Below are positions 55,881 to 64,000 of a DNA stretch of 64,000 nucleotides, piece after piece; within the stretch, counting starts at the first letter, position 1, and the number at the start of each line of letters is the position of its first letter. The notes under the pieces were generated by a model. That model worked only from the letters and a program-made list of their open reading frames with translations, did no database searches and was not told the DNA's origin. The DNA lies in NCBI GenBank assembly GCA_029204225.1, contig CM055110.1, positions 42,267,862 to 42,331,861 of the forward strand, read 5' to 3'. The position numbers and the translations under genes were made by a program. The stretch comes from Diphasiastrum complanatum (lineage: Eukaryota; Streptophyta; Lycopodiopsida; Lycopodiales; Lycopodiaceae).

Positions 55881-56675
55881 ATGGCAACCTCAATTGGAGT
55901 CATGTTGGAAGCCAATGATAGGCTTACCTCAAGTAACTATTCATTATGGAAAGTGAGGATGGAGTCACTTCTTGAGATGAATGATGTTTTGGATATTGTT
56001 GTAGGTTTGGAGGAGAGACCAGCAACACAACAAGATCAATTGAGGTATGACAAGAGGGCCAAGAAGGCTCTACACATGATAAAGATGAATGTTACCAATG
56101 AACTTCTCAAGGAAGTTGGTAAGTGCACATCATCTTTGGAAGCTTGGAATTCATTGAAGAAACTTTATGAATCCAAGTCTACTTCTAGAGTGTTGACTCT
56201 AAGAAGGCAAATCTTTTCTTGTTTGCAAAAGAATGAAGAAAGTCCAAGTACTTTTGTTTTGAGAATGAAAGCATTGAATGATGAGTTAGCTTGCATAGAT
56301 GAAAGCATGAAGGAAGGAGAGCTTATTCAGGTAATTCTTAATGGCTTGTTGGATGCTCATGCTAACATTGTTCAAAGTATTGCTATTCAAAAGACTTTGC
56401 CAAGTTTGATGGATCTTCAAGAGATCTTGATCAATGAGGAATATAGGCTTCAAGCAAGAGGTGGATCTACATCGACACTTCAAGAGGATGCTATGTTCAC
56501 AAAGGGCAAATTCAAGGGCAAAACCAAAAGCAAGTGGTCTAAAGGGCAAGATCAAGTGGATGCTTCTTCAAGTGGCAAAAAGAAGGATAGATCAAAGCTC
56601 AAGTGCTTCTATTGTGGCATCAAAGGACATTTTGCGCTACAAGAAGAAGAGAGATCAAGGAGACAAGCAAGGTAA
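55881..56675 (+). CDS. copia-4 gag
   Basis: 264 codons starting MATSIGVMLEANDRLTSSNY, with the gag motif SLWKVRMESLLEMNDVLDIV and LLKEVGKCTSSLEAWNSLKK. The zinc knuckle begins CFYCGIKGHFA, but a small deletion removes the last Cys and shifts the frame into ALQEEERSRRQAR and a stop. Nucleic-acid binding is therefore likely impaired. The normal continuation (RYKKKRDQGDKQGN) is in another phase from about 56636. Confidence 0.88.
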   Translation: MATSIGVMLEANDRLTSSNYSLWKVRMESLLEMNDVLDIVVGLEERPATQQDQLRYDKRAKKALHMIKMNVTNELLKEVGKCTSSLEAWNSLKKLYESKSTSRVLTLRRQIFSCLQKNEESPSTFVLRMKALNDELACIDESMKEGELIQVILNGLLDAHANIVQSIAIQKTLPSLMDLQEILINEEYRLQARGGSTSTLQEDAMFTKGKFKGKTKSKWSKGQDQVDASSSGKKKDRSKLKCFYCGIKGHFALQEEERSRRQAR

Positions 56676-57200
56676 TCTTACTCTTGATGAGGATGGTTTG
56701 GATGTGCAAGATGCAAATGATGATGCTTTTGTGATGTCTTCATGTATGCTTGCTAATGATGGAGATCTAGATCCTTGGTGGATTGATAGTGGAGCAAGTT
56801 CACATATGAGCTTTCACAAAGAGTACTTCACTTCTTTGTTGGCATATGGAGATGACAAGAGGGTGATCTACACGGCCAATGATGGTGAGTGTGCAATCAA
56901 AGGGATTGGCACAATTCCTATTTCTCTCTCTACAAATAGGAATGTTCATTTGGAGAATGTCTTGTTTATTCCATCTATTACCAAGAATTTGCTTAGTGTG
57001 AGTCAAGTAAGGGCCTCAAGGTGGAGTTTGATGGAGATGCTTGTTTGATCAAAAGGAAGGATGTCTTGATTGGAAAAGGTAAAAGGCAAGGGAAGTTGTT
57101 CAAACTTGGTGCTTGTGTTATTTCTAACCAAGGGGATGTGTTGCAAGGGAGCAAATTTCTATTCAAGAGGTTTGGCACAAAAGGATGGGACACCTCAACT
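56636..57200 (+). pseudogene. copia-4 protease region
   Basis: WWIDSGASSHMSFHKEYFTS carries the aspartic protease motif (DSGAS). VLFIPSITKNLLSVSQV follows, then a frame shift near 57005 into VEFDGDACLIKRKDVLIGKG and another near 57160 before integrase. Confidence 0.85.
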
Positions 57201-58261
57201 TCAAGTCATTGGAGGTAATGGCAAGGAAGCAGGTTGTGATTGGTCTTCCAAGTTCCATAAGTAATGACAAGCATGTTTGTGAGTCTTGTGCTTTGTCTAA
57301 GTCACATAGACTACCTTATACTAGATCTATTTATAGATCTACAAAGCCTTTTCAACTTGTACATTCAGATATTCATGGATTTACTACAATTAGCAATAGT
57401 GGAGCTAAGATGTATGTAGCATTCATTGATGATTTTAGTAGATTTTGTTGGATCTATCTACTAAAGAGCAAGGATGAAATGTATGATGTCTCTGTCAAGT
57501 TCAAGAATGCAAGGGAGAACCAATTTTCCACAAAGATCAAGTGCTTGAGAGGTGACAATGGCGGTGAGTACATATCTAAAAAGTTCAAGGCCTTTTGTGA
57601 TGAGCATGGGATCAAGAGGGAGTATACAACATCAAGGACCCCACAACAAAATGGAGTGGCTGAAAGGAAGAATAGAACTTTATGTGAAAGTGCTAAAGCT
57701 ATGAGGTTAAGTGCTAATCTTGACAAACCATTTTGGGATCAAGCTTTGTTGTGTGCCAATTTCTTGTGCAATAGGTGGCGGAGTGCTATTTTGGATGGAA
57801 GGACACCTTTTGAGATGCTATTCAAGAGGAGGCCGAGTGTCAACTTTCTAAGAACCTTTGGATGCACATGCTATGTCAACATTACTCTTGATGATAGGAC
57901 CAAGGAGGATCCATCTTCAAGAAGAGGTATTTTTGTTGGATATAGTGAGGTGAGTAAAGCCTACAAGGTTTACATTCCTTCTACTAACAAAGTGATTGTT
58001 GGTAGAGATGTCACTTCTGATGAGGGAAACATTCCAAAGGTGTCTTCAAACATGATTGATGGTAAAGTATATGGATCTAACATTTTTTATGTTGATGAGA
58101 AGGATTCTACTTTGGATGGTGGTGATGATGGACCTTCATCAAGTCAAAAGCCAAGGAGAACATCAAGAGAAAGACAAGTACCTTCAAGGCTCACATATGA
58201 TCAAAAGGGTAAGCAAGTAGTTTCTGGAAATTATGTTGCTTTCCTAACCCCTTTTGGATGA
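57170..58261 (+). CDS. copia-4 integrase (long intact frame)
   Basis: 358 codons open from 57185. Zinc finger HLNF...CESCALSKSHRLPY; catalytic core with VHSDIHGFTTI, KCLRGDNGGEYISKKFKAFC and QNGVAERKNRTLCESAKAMR (D, D and E all present); the C-terminal block has FGCTCYVNI, GIFVGYSEVSKAYKVYIPST. It continues into a hydrophilic linker (SSQKPRRTSRERQVPSRLTY) and stops shortly before the expected RT start. Confidence 0.9.
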   Translation, partial: VWHKRMGHLNFKSLEVMARKQVVIGLPSSISNDKHVCESCALSKSHRLPYTRSIYRSTKPFQLVHSDIHGFTTISNSGAKMYVAFIDDFSRFCWIYLLKSKDEMYDVSVKFKNARENQFSTKIKCLRGDNGGEYISKKFKAFCDEHGIKREYTTSRTPQQNGVAERKNRTLCESAKAMRLSANLDKPFWDQALLCANFLCNRWRSAILDGRTPFEMLFKRRPSVNFLRTFGCTCYVNITLDDRTKEDPSSRRGIFVGYSEVSKAYKVYIPSTNKVIVGRDVTSDEGNIPKVSSNMIDGKVYGSNIFYVDEKDSTLDGGDDGPSSSQKPRRTSRERQVPSRLTYDQKGKQVVSGNYVAFLTPFG

Positions 58262-59431
58262 GCCTACAAGTGTAGATCAAGCAAGGAAAGAAGAGGAGTG
58301 GATCCAAGCAATGGATCTTGAGTATCGATCTCTTATGAAGAGTGGAACATCTTTTGGAGGATCTTCTTGTGTACATGGAGCTATGCAAGTGGATGGATGT
58401 TATCTTGCTGTAAAATCAAGTAATGGATCTGGAAAACAAATTTTGTTCAATTACTTTGATGGTCAAGTTGAAGATCAAGAGGTTGATCTCAAAGCGCTTC
58501 AACTAGTCAAAAGGGAAGTTGGCAATTTGGAGCTAGTCAAGAGCATCAAAGGAGAGGTAATTGGCAAAGGTGTTATGGATCTATTTTTACAGCATATTGA
58601 AGAATCAAGTAAGGTCAAAGGAGCATCAAGGAAGTGTTGTTCAAGTTTACTTTACTTGTTCTATCTCATGTTTGAGCAATTTTATGTGGATGTGTGCAAA
58701 TTGTCAAGATATGGTAAAACTAGCTACATTGGTGAGCATTGTTTTGAGTTGGATTTGTACTAGCATTCTTGGCTGATTTTGCTGATGGAAATGAAGCTAT
58801 TGGAGGTTCATTATGTCACTCATCCATGGCTAAGTTCTCAAGTGTTGAGCTACTTGGTGCCAATACTTGGAGATTGTCAATTTTTGGTGAATTCATGGTC
58901 ATTTTCTTGTGTCAAGTAGATTTTGAAGATGGACTAGTGCAAACTACTTGGTTTATGGAGTCATGTGGTGCTGGATTTGCATCATTAATGTACTCACCTA
59001 CTCATGGATTTCCAAGGTTTGATGGTTTCTTGTGGCAAGATGAAGATGGAGGCTCATTCATGGAGTATCATGGTGGATACAAGGCAACAAAGGACAAAGG
59101 AGGAGGAGACATGCAAGCAAAAGTTGATCACTCACATTTATTGTTTGTTTGCTGTATTTTTCCAGAGAGTTCAGAGTTGGAAGCATGGTGGAATCATTTC
59201 ATTTACATTCTATTTGATTCTTCATGTTCTAGTCACATTTTTACATGTAAAATTGATGTAAGAAATAGTGAAGCATCCGAAGTGGACACTATTCTCTATA
59301 TCAATTATGGTTGTTTCTATTTTGAGCATTACATGATCATTGAGAGGAGATCTATTCTTAGGAAGAAGATCATTCTTATGATGGATCAAAGTTCTATTGG
59401 CAAAAACTATGCTAGGAGCATTGGAAGCTAG
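58254..59431 (+). other. Segment replacing reverse transcriptase in copia-4
   Basis: The frame at 58254-58763 starts as the normal RT lead-in (DEPTSVDQARKEEEWIQAMD, then LEYRSLMKSGT). It then changes to sequence with no RT motif (FGGSSCVHGAMQVDGCYLAV...). A second frame, 58769-59431 (220 codons), is also open and unlike RT. None of the usual motifs (ARLVAKG, FSPVVK, ALYGLKQ, YVDD) occurs. RNase H begins at about 59424 (WKLGKRVLRYIIGT). The origin of this 1.07 kb is unknown. Confidence 0.75.
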
Positions 59432-59970
59432 GAAAGCGAGTTTTGAGGTACATCATTGGAACTCGGGATTTTGGCATATTGTATGAGGGATCATCACCTA
59501 ATCTTTTTGGATTTTCAGATTCGGACTATGCTGGAGATATAATGGATAGGAAATCCATTAGTTCTTATTGTATTTTCATAGGTGATGGAGCTATATCATG
59601 GATGTCAAAGAAACAAGCCACTATCTCATTGTCATCTAGTGAGGCCGAGTACAAAGCTCTTACACATTGCACAAAGGAGATGGTATGGATCAAGAGGATG
59701 ATCAAGGATCTTCACTTGCTAGATTTTTCAGAGAGCCCAATCATCTTTTGTGACAATCAATCAGCCCAAAGAATGGCATCCAATCCTATCTTTCATGCTA
59801 GGAGCAAGCATATTGAGATACAATATCATTTTGTGAGGGAGCGAGTCATTGCAAAGGAGGTGGAGCTTCAACATATGTCTTCAAGGGAATGTGTAGCTGA
59901 TATCTTCAGCAAAGCATTGGGAAAAGACTTGTTCATGAAGCATATCCAAGGATCACCATATCAGATTTGA
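59424..59970 (+). CDS. copia-4 RNase H
   Basis: The open frame from 59443 reads RYIIGTRDFGILYEG, FSDSDYAGDIMDRKSISSYC, KKQATISLSSSEAEYKALTH, IIFCDNQSAQRMASNPIFHA, RSKHIEIQYHFVRERVI and ADIFSKALGKDLFMKHI, ending TGA at 59970. The RNase H acidic residues (DSDYAGD, SEAEY, CDNQSA) are present. No stop interrupts it. Confidence 0.9.
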
Positions 59971-61090
59971 CGACATGCTAAATCTCCCTCGCGCTGCTTC
60001 ATGCTCTTCACGCTCTTGTACTCATTTTTCTTATCAACTTTTGTCTCACTACTGTTTCGTTCTATTGCGCATAGCTACTATTTTTCTTCTTGATCATCTT
60101 TGTTGGTAACTGTCGCACTTCCAATCCACGCACCATCCATAGTTCTACTTCCACTGCTATACTATCATCATTGATTAGATATCAGAGCTCATTTATGATA
60201 ACATTCATTTTTCCAACAAAATTGAGTGTTCAATGATAAATTATGGGATCAAACAACCTTGACACCTATGCAAAAATGGACCATCTAGAACTTATGAAGG
60301 TCAATACAACGTGTGACAATGACAAATCTGTAGCTCAAAGAATTCCAAGATCAAGCTAAAAGTGATAGTGATGGATGTTTTAGAGCCTCTGTCACTAGTT
60401 AATAAGATTTTGAGCTTTATTTAAGCAATATGAGATCTACTTTTTTCAAAGAAGGCTAAATCTTGTCTAATTTTCAATGTACAAGCTTAGTCTCCAAGTT
60501 GTGGTGTGCCAACTACTGTGTGAAAAAGTGATTGATAAATGGAGTATGGCACCAAGTAGCTTAAGCAATCAAAAAAAATTTGGAAGACAACTTTGACATA
60601 TGATGATGACATCATATTCTTCAAATGTGGAGTGGATGTTGTAAAGTTGGCACCTTACACGTGGGCACCACTGGTGCTAGCATTGCTCCTAGTGATAATG
60701 ATGCTCCCAATGCCACTGTGATCAGAAACCAACTAGTGCCAAGTTTCAATGGCCCACCACCTTCTAGAGAGTTCTAAAGAGCTTTGATCGTCGTGCCATA
60801 ACATCACACCATCTAGGCATGGGAATCGCAAACAAGTATCTGTGTGACAATCAAACTATCGAAGGAATATTGACTACCGACTATCAATAGAAGTCCGAAT
60901 GTTCATTCGAACAACTATCAAATCGACCATTCGAACCTTTGTCAACCTCGACTCTAGCTATTTTGACTCTAGCTGGAATAGACAATTGTCGATTGTCTAA
61001 CTAGCATGATATCACTCTAAATAAAACTACTTACATATATAAGCTAGTTTTAGCACTATGCAAATGTTTCGACAATGACAGCATGTACAA
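59971..61090. other. Unassigned, 3' of copia-4
   Basis: No LTR, purine tract or pol fragment was recognised. A few gag-like words (NLDTYAKMDHLELMKV near 60255) are not enough for a call. Confidence 0.35.
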
Positions 61091-61091
61091 T

Positions 61092-61215
61092 TGTCACCTG
61101 TCCGGATAGCAACAACCATGACTGTCGCCTACTTGGATAATGACAACCACGATCATCCCCTGTCCAAATAGCGACAACCACGATTGTCACCTACCTGGAT
61201 AGTGACAGCCACGAT
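61092..61215 (+). repeat. 31-bp tandem repeat, four copies
   Basis: Units start TGTCACCTGTCC, TGTCGCCTACTT, CATCCCCTGTCC and TGTCACCTACCT, each ending GACAACCACGAT or a variant. Four units of exactly 31 bp, diverged from each other. Confidence 0.93.
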
Positions 61216-61834
61216 TGCTGCCAAGATCCGTATCAGACAGCATAGCTCAATGTGTCTATATGCTTTGTATATATACTATCCAAATAAATATACAGCTTAG
61301 CATCCAATTGTGAATCAAGCAAGTTAATCAATCATTTGCCAATTGAATTGAAGTAGATGTAGTAAATATTATTACGTCAATTAGATTCAGATAGAGAGTC
61401 AGAATAAGCTATCGAATGGTCTTTGAATCCTCGAAACTACCATAGAACCATAGTTAATTTCAAGTATGCAGTTATCACCACAGTTGTGTTGTGCTCGTTA
61501 TTTCAATTGACTTTTTATTGTTACTTTCTGAATGAATCCATTGTTTTATTGCGTTCAGACTCTGATTACCTTTTTGAGTTTTAGTGTTCAGTAAAAGTGC
61601 GAGTTGTAAGGCCACTTCAAATATTTTAATTGGGCATCGGACCGAGGGTCACATCTTGAGGCATCTATGATATGTCATCAAGACCATTTCATGTAGATTG
61701 CCAACAATATGCTATTGGAACCATTTCATTCTAGAAACTGGTTGCCTTTATATTTATCATGGCTTGTGGATCTAAGTGTATCCTATGTGAATGTAAATTG
61801 TCTTGGGCTCTTGGAATGGGATGTATCTTATTGG

Positions 61835-62195
61835 TTGAGTTGGATGGCTTGCTTGGATGGGAACTAGCTATTTATAGCTATTCAGTCTAGTGTGGTGCCA
61901 AGTTTTAGGCTTTTAGCACTCATGACGGACCTTCAAGCTAGTTAAGTTTGATGTAAGTTGGATGGCTTGCTTTGATGAAAGTTGCATGTGTAGGGCTATC
62001 TAATATGGCATGGCTCTAAGTTGGCTACCAATGTTTCTGAACGAAGCTTGATGTTGGTTAAGTCTGATGTAAGTTGGATGGCTTGCTTGGTTGGAAGCTA
62101 CTTGCGTAGGGCTATCCAAGTTGACATGGCACCAATCTTGCTTATAATGCTTGTGACGGAGAATCAAACTAGTTAAGTTTGATGTACATTGATCT
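61835..62195 (+). repeat. ~116-bp tandem repeat, about three copies
   Basis: GATGTAAGTTGGATGGCTTGC recurs at 61950 and 62065, with a partial first copy at 61835 and GATGTACATTG at 62181. Shared inner motifs are TAGGGCTATC and GTTAAGTTT. The minus frame 62236-62000 is a by-product. Confidence 0.9.
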
Positions 62196-62199
62196 GTTG

Positions 62200-64000
62200 G
62201 CCAGTTGTATGTCAAGTGGGTTGGAAGGGAAATCATTGAAATCGGAAAGCTAAGTCATGGTTCTTGTCTCCCTTTGAGATGTTTGTGCTACAATATTCAA
62301 CTTGACATTAATGAACCCCTCTAGTATTAAAAAATCAGCACTCTCAACTATAAATATGTTGAGAGATTTTCTAATCTTGAAACAAAAGAAACAAAAATCT
62401 ATTCTACATTGCGCTGGAAATCTCTCAAATAGATGCTAACCTCATCGATCATGCAACTAGCTACTCAAATCATGGAAAAATCTACATAGATTTAGTAATG
62501 GCAAGAGATGGCAACTTACAAGAGTTTTAATTCTTTGAAATTTTTGGCTTAGCAAAAGTACTAGGTAATTTGCAAATGAGTATACTCCCATGTCACCAAC
62601 AACAACACTTGAAGGTGAAAGACTTTTGGCAACACTTCAAAAAATATGTCTACTTATATTTCCTCATAAATTTGCTCAAACCTAATAGTATGAGAAGTCA
62701 TCAAAGTAGAATCTTTGAAACAATTGTCTACTCATAATTATGGCATGATCCTTTTGTAGAGATCAAATGATTTTTGTAGGTGGTCCTCCATATTTGTCAT
62801 GATATACATCATATTTTAAAACTTCTTAGACCTCTACAAGATTTTTAACATTCCTTGCCAAAAAGAAAACCATTGTTTTTGGCATATGTATTCATATTCT
62901 CCAATTAGTAATAAGCAATTAATGTACCAGCTAGTTGTCATAGCTCCATGTCTTATTTACTTTTTGAGCCTTATTGGTTCTAAATATAGATGGTTCTCTC
63001 ACATCAATAAGGAGTATATATTGGTTCAACACAATGACAAATGAACCACCCTAACTCCACTTAGTCCAATGATTTTCCCTTGATAACTTCATACTTAAGT
63101 TGGTTTGTTGATTTGCTTCACAATTTTATTGACAATAAAGTTCTCCCCTTTGACAGCCTAACTCACAGATCGTTCAATTTTCTTCTCTGCTCTGTCTGCT
63201 TTTTCTACTTTGCTTGTTGCATCGATGCCTTCTTCATCCCTTTTTTTCTCCTGCTACAATCGATTTCTTGTTGCCTTTCCTACAATCAGTTGTTGCTCCA
63301 CCCTCTTGAGTGGAGCCCATTTTAGATGAATTTCTAGCTTTTCAACCCTCCTTGTCTAGTTATGGCCTTGGTGTGAGTTTTTCTCCTTCTAGCTGCATCG
63401 CAAGATTTTAAAGTTGAGGAGCTAGACCAAACAACTTTGTTTTCAAAGTAGTTGGAGCTATGGCCCTCCCCTCCTATGTTGAAATCCCAAAAACAGAAAT
63501 GCTCCAAGCCTTGCTTGGAGCGTCAAGGATTGTCCAATCTCCTAGGGCTATGCACATTCCAAGCCAAAGCAACAATTCTTACATCAAGCGTAGCTCCCTC
63601 TACCATGCAAGATTGAAGAGGCAACAAACCAAGGTGCCCTCCTATGTGCAAGTCTACTATTTAACAACTAAGCCAAGAAGAGATTCTACTATCTTTCTTT
63701 TCTAGCTAACACTATTGTGGTGGCTTATTTTATGAGGTGGCCCTCCTTTTGCTAAGGGCTTAAAGAGGGTTGGAATTTGCAATAGAAAAAAATCAATGTT
63801 CATGTGCAAGGGACAAGAGGGTTCTTTTTGTTCAGGCTTAGTAATTTCCAAGAGGTCAATACAGTGCTTGCCAATGGGCCATACTTTTTCTGAGGCAATC
63901 TAGTTTATGTAACCCACCATATTAATTCCTTCTCCATTCTATTTGGATTGTGTTGCCCTTCTTCCCCCCAAAGCTCACGCCTATCTTGGAAATGATAATG
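62200..64000. other. AT-rich sequence, nothing recognised
   Basis: Short frames (63080-63325, 63460-63705) have no domain. No element termini were seen. Confidence 0.4.

Larger units (their letters stand above)
54630..59970 (+). mobile_element. Ty1/copia element (copia-4) with RT region replaced and 3' LTR missing
   Basis: A full 5' LTR (54630-55280) is followed at once by primer site TGGTATCAGATC. Then come gag, protease, integrase, a 1.07-kb segment unlike RT, and RNase H up to 59967. No second copy of the LTR start (TGTGAAAGATT) was found downstream, so the element is truncated. It is inserted in copia-3. Confidence 0.85.

Noticed and set aside
62000-62236. 78-codon minus-strand frame
   Set aside because: By-product of the ~116-bp tandem repeat.

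Overview
This is a window of plant nuclear DNA: spliced genes with GT-AG introns, TATA boxes, Ty1/copia, Ty3/gypsy, LINE, SINE and hAT elements, and long (TA)n, (GA)n and (TG)n tracts. Introns of up to about 10 kb, packed with elements of different ages, suggest a large, repeat-rich genome such as a gymnosperm or fern. The species cannot be settled from sequence alone.

One host gene could be assembled. It lies on the minus strand from 38352 (ATG) to 6672 (stop). It has 11 short coding exons that sum to 930 nt with coherent phases and canonical splice sites, giving 309 residues. The protein has an N-terminal BTB/POZ (KCTD-type) domain followed by pentapeptide repeats, matching the plant FIP2 family (formin-interacting BTB/pentapeptide protein). 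The exons are spread over about 31.7 kb because the introns hold transposons: a perfect 85-bp-arm hairpin (intron 1), LINE remnants (introns 3 and 8), a GC-rich hAT/DUF659 element whose transposase gene still splices in silico (intron 5), and a small LTR element with an exact 5-bp target duplication and a 242-bp hAT MITE nested in its 5' LTR, plus an 85-bp tRNA-derived SINE with a 16-bp target duplication (intron 7). All but the SINE lie antisense to the host gene.

The layout by region is as follows. Positions 1-6670 are 3' of the gene, with a diverged direct duplication and a LINE zinc-finger remnant. Positions 6672-38352 are the FIP2-like gene and its intronic elements. Positions 38353-40900 are the promoter and upstream spacer, with a (CT)n tract and a candidate CACTA-type end. 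Positions 40926-41765 hold a deleted Ty3/gypsy pol. Positions 43729-48800 hold a decayed copia element. Positions 48965-51657 hold two very long (TA)n tracts around a minus-strand LTR-like remnant. Positions 51850-59970 hold three stacked copia elements; the last has an intact 5' LTR, gag, integrase and RNase H, but its reverse transcriptase is replaced by unrelated sequence. Positions 59971-64000 hold two tandem minisatellites and no recognisable gene.

The most interesting observations are the perfect 174-bp hairpin, the spliceable hAT gene with unusual subterminal regions (telomere-like motifs in mirror orientation, a diverged ~300-bp duplication, CpG-rich ends), the dated nest of insertions in intron 7, and the copia element lacking reverse transcriptase.
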